A DNA stretch of 28,139 bases from an uncultured Oscillospiraceae bacterium (GTDB taxonomy: Bacteria; Bacillota_A; Clostridia; Oscillospirales; Oscillospiraceae), in NCBI GenBank assembly GCA_910579155.1, contig CAJTTS010000043.1, positions 1-28,139 of the forward strand. The letters run 5' to 3'. Under the pieces are notes generated by a model. The model worked only from the letters and a program-made list of their open reading frames with translations, was not told where the DNA came from and did not search any database. Position 1 is the first letter of the stretch; each line of letters starts with the position of its first letter. Of this stretch, positions 1 to 7,991 are shown in pieces. The translations under genes were made by a program, and so were the position numbers.

Positions 1-481
1 ACTCTGCCCTTACGGACGCACTTGGCTTGCAAAAAAAGCGGGTCTTGCCCGCGCCGGAGCCGCCAATCACAATTTGCAGAAGGTTGCGCCGATGTACTTT
101 CCCGTTGAGCCCCATGCGGACATTCTGCGTCAGCAGGGTATTCTTCATGGGGTCTTTGTCCTGGTACTTGGCGCATAGCTGGCGGGGGCTGCCCCACTTG
201 GCGGAGCCGTGTTCCTCACCGGGCCTGCGGTTCTCTTTGCTGGTCAGGTAGAGCATAACGGCAAAGCCATAGAGCACCAGCGCCCCCAGAACGAAGCGGG
301 GGGTATAGGCCGTCCAGCTAATGTCAAAGGGGTGTTCCATGGCGGCGGTGAAGCGGCCCAGGAGTTGGAGCACATTCATGCCGTCCTCGTAGGCATAGGC
401 CATAACTGCGCCCATCCACATGACGGGGAAGGCCAGCAGTACCCAGATCAGCTTATCGCTTTCTTCTTTTTGACGTTTCAT
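1..481 (-). CDS. virD4: VirD4/TraG-type conjugative coupling protein, N-terminal part (cut by window start)
   Basis: About 160 N-terminal residues are visible; the rest lies beyond base 1. The protein opens with a short basic stretch, then two hydrophobic segments (about residues 12-30 and 62-80). A conserved 'GSAKWGSP' region follows, and then a Walker A loop, GGSGAGKT, close to the window edge. This order is the membrane-anchored start of type IV coupling proteins, the ATPases that bring the relaxase-DNA complex to the conjugation channel. The gene starts 10 bp after the pentapeptide-repeat gene stops, so the two are probably co-transcribed. The best Shine-Dalgarno match is somewhat far from the ATG (GGAAAGGTAGG overlapping the previous stop). 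Family assignment is strong; the partner channel genes are outside the window. Confidence 0.9.
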   Translation of the reverse strand, partial: MKRQKEESDKLIWVLLAFPVMWMGAVMAYAYEDGMNVLQLLGRFTAAMEHPFDISWTAYTPRFVLGALVLYGFAVMLYLTSKENRRPGEEHGSAKWGSPRQLCAKYQDKDPMKNTLLTQNVRMGLNGKVHRRNLLQIVIGGSGAGKTRFFCKPSASVRAE

Positions 482-491
482 AATTCATGGC

Positions 492-1127
492 CTACCTTTC
501 CACGCCGGGCGGTTTCCTGCGCCGATTTGTTGGGGGGTGCTGCTTTGGAGAGAACAGGGGGACGCCTAACGCCCGGAAGGTGGACCGCTGGAGGTGCCGC
601 ACTTCTTCCCCTGTCGCGCCTCCCTGGGTAATGACAGCGTGGCGCAGATTTTGAATATAGCTGGCGTCGATCTGCCTGAAGCTGGCGCCGTCCAAAGTGC
701 TCCCCTGAAAATCCACAATGTCCAGGTCGCAGTTTACGAACACACTGTTTTTCAGCCGGGCGTTTTGAAAGGATGCAAAGGTCAGGCCGCTGTTCTGAAA
801 ATGGGTGTGAGCAATGGTGGCCCCGGTGAAATTGACCATGCGCAGCTCCGCGCCGCAAAAGGTGCTGTCATAAATCCGGGTGTCATCAAATACACACTTG
901 TTGATTTTGCAGCCCGCAAAAATGCAACCCTGGAAATAGGAACAGGAACAGTCCGCCCCCTCGGGAAACGCGCCGAAGTTCACATGGTCAAAGTAGGAGT
1001 TTGAGAAAAAATCCGGGGGGAAGCCATGCTCGGCGGCGTGGTCAAAAAGGGGTTGGCTGATCATTTTCAGCGGGTGTTCTGGGTCAAGGTCAAACATTTC
1101 ATATTGGTACTGATAATAGCCACCCAT
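492..1127 (-). CDS. Pentapeptide-repeat protein
   Basis: This 211-residue protein carries a run of pentapeptide-like repeats at about residues 45-160. The pattern A/C-x-F/L-x-x is visible in stretches such as CSYFQGCIFAGCKINKCVF and VNFTGATIAHTHF. Such repeats fold as a right-handed quadrilateral beta-helix. Some members (Qnr, MfpA) mimic DNA and bind gyrase, but most have no known role, and nothing here points to a substrate. The C-terminus is basic and proline-rich. The start has a good ribosome site (AAAGGAGGGA). It sits directly upstream of the VirD4 gene, so it belongs to the conjugation operon. There is no signal peptide or membrane segment, so it is likely cytoplasmic. Confidence 0.85.
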   Translation of the reverse strand: MGGYYQYQYEMFDLDPEHPLKMISQPLFDHAAEHGFPPDFFSNSYFDHVNFGAFPEGADCSCSYFQGCIFAGCKINKCVFDDTRIYDSTFCGAELRMVNFTGATIAHTHFQNSGLTFASFQNARLKNSVFVNCDLDIVDFQGSTLDGASFRQIDASYIQNLRHAVITQGGATGEEVRHLQRSTFRALGVPLFSPKQHPPTNRRRKPPGVER

Positions 1128-1170
1128 TCAAAAACTCCCTCCTTTTTGGGTGTGCGGGAATGGGAAACTT

Positions 1171-1185
1171 ACCTCAAATTGAGGT
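1171..1185. repeat. Dispersed 15-bp palindrome, copy 1
   Basis: ACCTCAAATTGAGGT, a perfect 7+1+7 palindrome, lies between the adhesin stop and the pentapeptide gene. It is one of 12 copies in the window, all in gaps between genes. Confidence 0.9.
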
Positions 1186-1196
1186 GTATTTTTTGA

Positions 1197-1224
1197 GGGG
1201 CGGGCCCCAAACGGAACCCGCCCC
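1197..1224. other. GC-rich hairpin between two palindrome copies
   Basis: GGGGCGGG (1197-1204) pairs perfectly with CCCGCCCC (1217-1224) across a 12-nt loop. It lies after the adhesin gene and has no U-run on the transcribed side. It could stabilise mRNA or act as a weak terminator, but it is not a classical one. Confidence 0.5.
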
Positions 1225-1233
1225 TTGAAACTT

Positions 1234-1248
1234 ACCTCGAATTGAGGT
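1234..1248. repeat. Dispersed 15-bp palindrome, copy 2 (one mismatch)
   Basis: ACCTCGAATTGAGGT differs from the consensus by one base in the left arm. It sits 16 bp beyond the adhesin stop codon. Confidence 0.85.
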
Positions 1249-1264
1249 ATATTACTGCAAACGA

Positions 1265-4200
1265 TCAATACCCAGTCTTGGGCAGGGTGGGCACGACGGG
1301 TTTCCCGTACACGTTCGTCACCCACCGGGTCACGGCCTGCTGCCAGACGCCGTTATAGGTGCCGCCCACGTCGGCCACATTGACGAAGCTGCTCCCAGGG
1401 GCCAGGCCAGGCAGGGCGGTGCAGTAGACCATGGGGGCCTCCACCTGGCTGAACCCGCCGGGGGCCTGCCCGAACACGAACATGATCTCGGTGACGCGCT
1501 GGTTGGACGCCAGCCCCAGGGCCGTGGGGGACGCGGCCAGGGTGTAGTTCTTGCTGGTGCTGAGATTGTCGGCCAGCGTCAGATAGTCCCCGGTGTTGTT
1601 CACCTTGTAAACGATCTTATAGTTTCCGGGGAAGTTGTAGGTTCCCGTCACGATCTTGTCCAGCTTCACGGCGGCGGGCAGCGTGTCCCTCCAATAAAAA
1701 CTCTGGAGCGTCACATTGCTGGTGTTGCCGATGTGGGAGAACACATAGCGGACGGGCTGGCCGGACACGACCTCCTTGGGCCCGGTCTTTTCGATGGAAA
1801 CACCCGTGGACACGCTCTTGTTGGTGATTTCCAGCTTCACGATCTGGCCGGAGTATTCCAGCACAGCGGTAAAGGTGTCCGTGGTAGCGCCATAGTTGGC
1901 CGGGGCCTTGGTTTCCTTGATGGTATAGCGGCCCAGGGGGAGCGCCTTGGAGGAGGCCAGACCATTCTTGTCGGTGACGATGGTGTCCACCTTGTTCCCG
2001 TTGCGCTCGTTGAAGATTTCAAAGGTGGCCCCGGCCAGCGGCGTACCTGCGGGCAGGCCGTTGGTGGAGTTGTAGTCGGCGGACTTCTTCACGATCTGGA
2101 TTTGTCCCCGGACGGCGGTGTTGGGCCAGGTGATGGTGGAGCAGCCGCCATACTGGACGTAGAACGTCTTGGGCTGTGTGTCCAAAATGTAGCCGTCCGC
2201 GCACTCGATCTCCCGGATGGTGTACTTGCCGTCGGCCAGCTCCTTGTCCACGAAAACATAGCCCTCGTTGTCGCTCTGATAGGTGCCGATGGGGTTGCCC
2301 TTGGCATCGCTCACCAAAAAAGTGACGCCAAAAATCCCCTCCCCGGTCAGGCTGTCCACCTTATGGATCAGGGCGGAGCCCCCCTTTCGGTTTGTCACTT
2401 CCAGGGTGGCGGTCTGGCCGTCTTTTACCTCAATGCGGTGGGGGGTATCGTCCAGCGTATAGCCCTCGGCGGCCTTCAATTCTACAACCTGATACCAGCC
2501 CTTCTCTGCCTGGGGAAGCTGGATCAGGCCGTTGCTGTCGGTGGTGAAGGTGCCGATGATCTCCCCGTTCAGCTTCCGAACCTCCATCTGCACGCCGGGG
2601 ATTCGCTGGGAGGTCTGCTCATCCTTCTTGATGATGGTCAAACCGCCGATTTTTGTGTTATACACGGTGATGGTCTGGGTATCGGCGGGGTTCACTTTGA
2701 CGGTCTGCGTCCTGGTTCCCTCGTCCATGACGTACCCAGGCAGGGGCTTTGTCTCGGTGATCACCAGCGTGCCGGACACCCCGGAAATGCGGATTTCACC
2801 GTTGCCGTCCGTCTTATACAGGCCCTTGCTGGACAGATGGCCGTAGTCATCATCCAAATAGCGCCCGTCCGAGTAGACGATCTGGAACTCAACCCCGGCC
2901 AGCGGGGTCAGCGTGTCCTTGTCCAGCTTCCGCACCACGATAGTGCCGGAAACCTGGTTGTAAAAACGGAGGTACTGAACCTCGCCCTCTTTGATTTTGA
3001 TGGATTTGGGCTGGCCGTCCAGCTCGTAGCCCTCGGGCACCTTGACCTCGCGGGCGGTGATGGTGGCGCCGGGTTCCAGCCCCTCCAGAACGATCCGGCC
3101 CGCCTCATCGGTGACAAACTCGCCATTGGAATTGCCCACCACAGCACCGCTGCTGTCGGTGACAAGGAAGGTGACGCCCTTTAAGGGCTTGCGCTCGGCC
3201 CCCTCGATGTACTTCTCGATGATGAGGGTGGTGGACAGCTTGTTATAAAAATAGAGCGTCTGGGTGTCGTTGGGCCGCACGTCCACAGTCTGCGTCCGCG
3301 TGGCCTCGTCAATGGTATAGCCGGGGATGCTCTTGGTTTCGGTGACAACCAGCGTCCCCACCACGCCGTTGATGGTGATCTTGCCGTCCTTATCGGTGTG
3401 ATACAGGCCGTTGGAGCTGATGTGGCCGTTGGCGTCGGGCACAAATTCCCCGGTGGAGGTGGTCACTTTGAACTCCACGCCCTCCAGGGGCTTGCCGTCT
3501 GTGCTCTTTTTCAAAATTACCAGCGAACCCGCCTTGCTGTTTTTCACCACAACGGTCTGGGTATCGCCCCCGGTGCCGATGACAACATTGGTGGAAGGGC
3601 TGTCCATGACATAGCCCTCCGGGGCCTTGATCTCGGTCAGCACATAAGCGCCGGGGGCCAGATTAGTGATCCTGATTTCCCCCTGTGCGTCTGTAGTGAA
3701 AATGCCGTTCTGCGTCAGGGTGCTGGTGCCGATCACGCCGTCCAGCCCCACTTCACAGCCCGCCGCCGTGGTGATGCGGAACTCTGCCCCGCTCAGCGGC
3801 TTGTTGGTGGCGGAATCCCGTTTCTGGACAATCAATTTTCCCTTGGGCTGGTTCTTCATGGTGACGCTCACGGTGCGGCCCTCTTTCACCTGGATCGTCT
3901 GGCTCTGCGTGTCCAGAATGAAGCCAGCAGGGGCGCGAACCTCGGTGACAACCACGCTCTTTCCCGGTTTCAGCCCGTCAATGCGAACCTCGCCGTTCTC
4001 ATCGGAGCGGAAAATGCCGTTGCTGTCCCCGATCAGGGTGCCGTCCGCATAGGTCACTTTGAACTCGGCGTTTTGCAGCGTCACAGAGGGATTGGTGGCG
4101 CACACTTTGCGGATCAGGATGGAGCCGTCCGGCGAATTGTTGAAGCGCACAGTCACCACGGACTGCTCCCCGCTGTCAGCCAAAAACACGGTTTCAGAGG

Positions 4201-6994
4201 ATTGGATAATGGAATACCCATCGGCGGGGTCTACTTCTTCAATGATATAGGTGCCGGGCTCTAACCCCGTCCACATGGCGATGCCGTTTTTGCCCGTCAC
4301 TTTCTGGCCGATGACGGTGCCCCCGGTGCCGCTGGCGCCACCCAGCCAGCGAAGCTGGAAGGTACAGCCGGGCAGGGCCTCATGGGTCACATTGTCATAT
4401 TTTTCCACCACGATAGCGTTCTTGGGGGTGTTCTCAAAGCGCACAACGTGGGTTTCCTCCGGCTTCAGGTAAATATCCTGGGTGTCGGGCTGTTTGATCG
4501 TATAACCGGGGGCGGGTTCCAGTTCCTTTACCCTGTACCAGCCTGTGTCCAGCTTCTCCAGGAAAATCTCGCCGTTGGCGTCGGTGGTGAACACGCCCAG
4601 GTCGTTCAGTTCCCCCGTTATAGTATCATCGCTGCCCCGCCAGACCTGGAACTTCACATTGGCGATGGGGCTGTGGGTGATGCTGTCCTCCTTCACAATT
4701 TTCAAATTGGGCTTGCGCAGGTTGACAAGCTCAATGGTGGTGGTGCGGTTTTCTTCCAGATAAACCGTCCTGGGCGTATCATCCCCCACATAGCCGGGGG
4801 CGGGCTTCTTCTCGGTGACGATGTACGCGCCGGGGGTCAGGCCGTCCAGGATGATCATGCCGTCCTGATCGGTGAGGTGCTGGTCGGAGTAGCCGCCGTT
4901 CACTTCTTCCACCAGGAAGGTCGCGCCCGCGACAGGTTCCCCGTCAGGATTCACCTTCCGCAGGCGCAGGCCGGGCCGGGTGGAGTTCACAAAATCCACC
5001 ACCACGTCCTTGTCCTTCTCGCTGTCGATCCAGACGGTTTTGCGGTTGTTGGTGTCCAGCAGATAGGGGGCGGGCACGTCTGTCTCGGTGATCTCATAAC
5101 ATCCGCTGGGCATATTGGTGAGGGTGGCTTTGCCGTCCGCACCCGTCACCACATCGTCCTCAAAGCCCAGGTTCACGCCATGGACGTGGAAAGATGTGTT
5201 TGCAATCGGGGCCCCAGTCTCCGTGTCCCGCTTCTGGATGGTGAGGGTACGCAGGCGGTGGTTGGTCTTGGTCACGGTGATGGTCTGCTCCCCCTGCAAA
5301 TCGTCGGCGTTGACATGGACGCCTACGGGGGAACGGTCACAGTCAAAGCCGGCGGGGGCGGACACCTCGCGGAACTCATAGTAGCCCTCGGTGACGTTGG
5401 AAATGGTGATGGTGCCGTCCGCTTTGGTTTCCTCGGTGGAGATCACCTGCCCGTCCCGCAGGACAACGAAAATGGCCCCGGCCAAAGGCTGGCCGCTCTC
5501 GTCCAGTTTCACCAGTTTGACTTTGACCTTGCTGCTGTTCTCGAAAATGAGGGAAATGTCGTGCTCCCCGTCCCACACAAAAGCCTGCTTCACCTTGGAC
5601 ACGTCGGGGCTGAGGATGAAGCCCTCCGGCGGGGTGATTTCCTCGGCAATATAGCTTCCCGTGGGTAACTTGGAAAAATCCAGGTCGGACTTGAGGATAT
5701 AGCCGCCGTCCTTGGTGGTGTACTCGCTCATGAAGGAGCCGCCATCGTCCAGCTTGACGCTGGTGATGCGAATGACAGCGCCGGGGATGCCCTGGGTGGG
5801 GTTGTCCGCATTTACCTTTCGGATGGAGCCGTCCCCATGTTCCTCGTTCGGCTCATTGAAAAAGGTGAACACGCTGTTGGCGGAGCCGTTGGGCAGGACG
5901 GTGACGAGCTGGGAGGTAGTCTGCGCCACGTAGCCCTCGGGCACAGCTTCCTCGGTGATGAGGTACTGGCCCGCAGTAATCTTATCTGCCGCCTGGGTTA
6001 GCGTAATAGTGCCGTCTGCCCCGGTGGTACGGGTAACAGAAAAATCGCCGGAGCCGTCCGCGCTCTCAATCTTGAAGGAAACCCCGGCTATGGGCTGGTT
6101 TGTGCCCGCTTCCAGCTTTTTGACGGTAAGCTGCACAGGCAGTTCTTCCGTTCCTTCATCCGGCACAGCGATTAAAAGACTCTGCATAGGAACACCGCTC
6201 TGCCCGGCCAGCTTCCAGGGCTGGGATTTGTCCCACTCATAAATCCATAGACGATAGTTGTGATAATACTCCGGGTGATCCAGCACAATGTTTACCCCAG
6301 TGGCGATAAAGTCATAGGCAGAGTTGCCCGTTTTCCCGCCGTCCGAGCTGTCGATGATGCTGTGAGTGTCGATTTTGCTCCAGTCGGTGATCCAGGAGGA
6401 CTGGCCGTAGGTATTATGGTACAATTTCATAGCGGCCACAAATTCCTCGGCCATCTGCTCAATGAAGCCCTCCCGGTTGCTGTTCACGTCCACGATGGCC
6501 CCATGCTCATAGAGCCAGCTCCCGGCCTGGGCCACCATGAACCAGATGTCGGACCAGTATTGATCCCAGTGATCCAGGCCCACGGCATTTCCGGCCTCGG
6601 TAAAATTGCCGTAGGTGTGGGAATAAACATAGGTCAGCAGAACCCGGAGCGAAGCGTTGTCCACTTCATTCTTGAAATTCCACTTCTGCCCGTTGGCGGC
6701 GGGGCCCAGGGTGCCCTTCTGATAAGCGCACAGGGCGCGGGTGGCGCCGTAACCCGGCACATCCACCTGCTCGTCGAACACATAGGGCCTACCCACGTTG
6801 TTGATCACGCTGCTGGCGGCGCTGTAGCGCACAGACTGGCCGCCGATCTTCATGTAGTCCGAACTTCTCTGGGTGATGCTGTCAGGGGCGCTGGCCCGCC
6901 CCTCAGCGGCAAAGGCGGACAGGGGCAGGATGCCCACGACGCATACCAGGGCCAGCAGCAGGGTCAGTGCCCGGTTGAAAAACTTCTGTTTCAA
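1265..6994 (-). CDS. Giant surface adhesin: thioester domain, about 15 Cna_B/SpaA repeats, C-terminal LPKTGY
   Basis: This 1909-residue protein begins at a TTG codon preceded by AAAGGAGGT at ideal spacing. Starting there gives a textbook signal peptide (basic MKQKFFNR, hydrophobic core, cleavage after AFA). The upstream in-frame ATG at 7039 would run through a hairpin and lacks a ribosome site. Residues about 45-285 resemble thioester adhesion domains: Cys89 (ALCAYQ) and Gln156 (MVAQAGSWLY) would form the host-binding Cys-Gln thioester. Then come about 15 Cna_B-type beta-sandwich repeats of 85-110 residues. Each has an early lysine (KK/RK/EK) and ends in a T/E-E-x-x-x-P-x-GY/F motif, as in isopeptide-stabilised pilins. 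A distinct ~180-residue domain precedes the final LPKTGY. There is no hydrophobic segment or basic tail after the LPxTG, which is unusual. The likely role is cell-cell or cell-host contact during transfer; the sortase gene lies about 1 kb upstream. Confidence 0.88.
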   Translation of the reverse strand: MKQKFFNRALTLLLALVCVVGILPLSAFAAEGRASAPDSITQRSSDYMKIGGQSVRYSAASSVINNVGRPYVFDEQVDVPGYGATRALCAYQKGTLGPAANGQKWNFKNEVDNASLRVLLTYVYSHTYGNFTEAGNAVGLDHWDQYWSDIWFMVAQAGSWLYEHGAIVDVNSNREGFIEQMAEEFVAAMKLYHNTYGQSSWITDWSKIDTHSIIDSSDGGKTGNSAYDFIATGVNIVLDHPEYYHNYRLWIYEWDKSQPWKLAGQSGVPMQSLLIAVPDEGTEELPVQLTVKKLEAGTNQPIAGVSFKIESADGSGDFSVTRTTGADGTITLTQAADKITAGQYLITEEAVPEGYVAQTTSQLVTVLPNGSANSVFTFFNEPNEEHGDGSIRKVNADNPTQGIPGAVIRITSVKLDDGGSFMSEYTTKDGGYILKSDLDFSKLPTGSYIAEEITPPEGFILSPDVSKVKQAFVWDGEHDISLIFENSSKVKVKLVKLDESGQPLAGAIFVVLRDGQVISTEETKADGTITISNVTEGYYEFREVSAPAGFDCDRSPVGVHVNADDLQGEQTITVTKTNHRLRTLTIQKRDTETGAPIANTSFHVHGVNLGFEDDVVTGADGKATLTNMPSGCYEITETDVPAPYLLDTNNRKTVWIDSEKDKDVVVDFVNSTRPGLRLRKVNPDGEPVAGATFLVEEVNGGYSDQHLTDQDGMIILDGLTPGAYIVTEKKPAPGYVGDDTPRTVYLEENRTTTIELVNLRKPNLKIVKEDSITHSPIANVKFQVWRGSDDTITGELNDLGVFTTDANGEIFLEKLDTGWYRVKELEPAPGYTIKQPDTQDIYLKPEETHVVRFENTPKNAIVVEKYDNVTHEALPGCTFQLRWLGGASGTGGTVIGQKVTGKNGIAMWTGLEPGTYIIEEVDPADGYSIIQSSETVFLADSGEQSVVTVRFNNSPDGSILIRKVCATNPSVTLQNAEFKVTYADGTLIGDSNGIFRSDENGEVRIDGLKPGKSVVVTEVRAPAGFILDTQSQTIQVKEGRTVSVTMKNQPKGKLIVQKRDSATNKPLSGAEFRITTAAGCEVGLDGVIGTSTLTQNGIFTTDAQGEIRITNLAPGAYVLTEIKAPEGYVMDSPSTNVVIGTGGDTQTVVVKNSKAGSLVILKKSTDGKPLEGVEFKVTTSTGEFVPDANGHISSNGLYHTDKDGKITINGVVGTLVVTETKSIPGYTIDEATRTQTVDVRPNDTQTLYFYNKLSTTLIIEKYIEGAERKPLKGVTFLVTDSSGAVVGNSNGEFVTDEAGRIVLEGLEPGATITAREVKVPEGYELDGQPKSIKIKEGEVQYLRFYNQVSGTIVVRKLDKDTLTPLAGVEFQIVYSDGRYLDDDYGHLSSKGLYKTDGNGEIRISGVSGTLVITETKPLPGYVMDEGTRTQTVKVNPADTQTITVYNTKIGGLTIIKKDEQTSQRIPGVQMEVRKLNGEIIGTFTTDSNGLIQLPQAEKGWYQVVELKAAEGYTLDDTPHRIEVKDGQTATLEVTNRKGGSALIHKVDSLTGEGIFGVTFLVSDAKGNPIGTYQSDNEGYVFVDKELADGKYTIREIECADGYILDTQPKTFYVQYGGCSTITWPNTAVRGQIQIVKKSADYNSTNGLPAGTPLAGATFEIFNERNGNKVDTIVTDKNGLASSKALPLGRYTIKETKAPANYGATTDTFTAVLEYSGQIVKLEITNKSVSTGVSIEKTGPKEVVSGQPVRYVFSHIGNTSNVTLQSFYWRDTLPAAVKLDKIVTGTYNFPGNYKIVYKVNNTGDYLTLADNLSTSKNYTLAASPTALGLASNQRVTEIMFVFGQAPGGFSQVEAPMVYCTALPGLAPGSSFVNVADVGGTYNGVWQQAVTRWVTNVYGKPVVPTLPKTGY

Positions 6995-7019
6995 GGTTTT
7001 TACCTCCTTTGAAATGGGA

Positions 7020-7051
7020 CAGGGCCAGACCGTTTTCACGATCTGGCCCTG
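7020..7051. other. Perfect 10-bp hairpin in the adhesin leader
   Basis: CAGGGCCAGA (7020-7029) pairs with TCTGGCCCTG (7042-7051) across a 12-nt loop. It lies between the upstream gene's stop and the adhesin ribosome site. No T-run follows on the minus strand, so an attenuator or mRNA processing/stability element is more likely than a terminator. Its position argues against the in-frame ATG at 7039 as the adhesin start. Confidence 0.6.
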
Positions 7052-7071
7052 CCAGTGTAGTGTATATTGGG

Positions 7072-7788
7072 TTATTCAGGGTAGCGGGTATGGAGACGGT
7101 ATCCCTGTTGTGCTTCCAACCACCAGCGGAAATATTGCCCGCCCCATAGGGCTTCATTGAGGGTACTGCTCTCTGTCACCTTCACATATTCGTCCGTCTT
7201 TTCCAGCACCACAACTGCATGGCCGGATGTATCGGTGCGCCAATCCAGCAGATCGCCCGGCCGGATTTCATCCCAGCTTGGGTTTACAACCCGGCGATAT
7301 GGCAGATTGCCAAAGGCGGCATCGGAGCATTTCATAGCCCAGCCCGCACAGGCGTCACAGTTGCTGAAAGGGCGGTCAAGGGGATTGTTGGGGACATAGG
7401 GCGCGCCATAGGGGGTGCCCGTGGGATAGGTGCCCCGCAGGGCCCGGATAGTGGCCCGCACATTTTCTTCTGTGAGGACGGAGGGGGTGCCCGTATTTTG
7501 TCCAGTCTGCTTCACTTCCTCCTGATAAGGCGAATTGGGGTCAATGTAAACGCTGTTGGTGGTTCCGTCATAAATCACGCCGAAGTCAACGGCCTGCCCG
7601 ATGTCCCGGAGCTTCACAAAGTTGTTGCCATGGATGGCATAGGCTTCAAACTCCACCTTCTGGCCGTTGACGTAAAACGTCTGGCTGGTGGGGCTGGCGG
7701 TGAGGTTCACCGCCGCCGTTGCCGTGGTGCCGCACAGCAGGCCGCCCACAATCAGCCCTAACCCGAATTGCAGATATTTACCCTTCAT
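7072..7788 (-). CDS. Secreted stalk-domain plus CHAP/NlpC-like cysteine peptidase
   Basis: The 238 residues start with a signal peptide (about 1-26). Residues 30-85 look like the copper-amine-oxidase-N 'stalk' domain common in Clostridia (NGQKVEFEAY, NNFVKLRDIGQAVDF, YDGTTNSVYI). The C-terminal half has a papain-like peptidase pattern: candidate catalytic Cys144 or Cys147 in NCDACAGWAMKCSD, His190 in SGHAVVVLE, and a downstream VTESS. Relatives are usually cell-wall hydrolases or secreted peptidases, so local opening of peptidoglycan is plausible; this is inference. The start has a strong ribosome site (AAGGAGG). A near-consensus promoter lies about 55 bp upstream, so this gene probably heads the unit that includes the adhesin. 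Confidence 0.75.
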   Translation of the reverse strand: MKGKYLQFGLGLIVGGLLCGTTATAAVNLTASPTSQTFYVNGQKVEFEAYAIHGNNFVKLRDIGQAVDFGVIYDGTTNSVYIDPNSPYQEEVKQTGQNTGTPSVLTEENVRATIRALRGTYPTGTPYGAPYVPNNPLDRPFSNCDACAGWAMKCSDAAFGNLPYRRVVNPSWDEIRPGDLLDWRTDTSGHAVVVLEKTDEYVKVTESSTLNEALWGGQYFRWWLEAQQGYRLHTRYPE

Positions 7789-7841
7789 GTTGTTTTCCTC
7801 CTTGTATTATTTTCACACGCTGTTGTTTACTTCCTGTAATT

Positions 7842-7870
7842 ATTATACCAAAAAAGAAGGGAAAAGTCAA
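7842..7870 (-). promoter_or_regulatory. Near-consensus sigma-70/A promoter for the secreted peptidase and adhesin genes
   Basis: On the minus strand, TTGACT (7870-7865) and TATAAT (7847-7842) are separated by exactly 17 bp. Transcription would start near 7835 and read into the gene starting at 7788. Three copies of the dispersed palindrome lie upstream of the -35 box, the nearest 24 bp away. Confidence 0.85.
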
Positions 7871-7893
7871 AAAATCGGGTTTGGGCTAAATAA

Positions 7894-7908
7894 ACCTCAA
7901 TTTGAGGT
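7894..7908. repeat. Dispersed 15-bp palindrome, copy 3
   Basis: ACCTCAATTTGAGGT, perfect. It is the promoter-proximal member of a three-copy array with exact 40-bp spacing. Confidence 0.92.
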
Positions 7909-7933
7909 TCGTTTTTATCGCGCCGCTAAATCT

Positions 7934-7948
7934 GCCTCAATTTGAGGT
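7934..7948. repeat. Dispersed 15-bp palindrome, copy 4 (one mismatch)
   Basis: GCCTCAATTTGAGGT differs from the consensus in the outermost base only. It is the middle member of the 40-bp-spaced array. Confidence 0.88.
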
Positions 7949-7973
7949 TTATTTGTTTGCGCCGTTTCAACTT

Positions 7974-7988
7974 ACCTCAATTTGAGGT
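7974..7988. repeat. Dispersed 15-bp palindrome, copy 5, core of a 25-bp perfect palindrome
   Basis: ACCTCAATTTGAGGT is perfect, and the symmetry extends over 7969-7993, with AACTT and AAGTT on the flanks. The palindrome overlaps the sortase stop codon (7992-7994). It is the distal member of the 40-bp-spaced array. Confidence 0.92.
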
Positions 7989-7991
7989 AAG

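Noticed and set aside
1733..3184. Long plus-strand open frames opposite the adhesin gene
   Set aside because: They are antisense shadows of GC-rich repeated Cna_B coding DNA, with no ribosome sites or family features.
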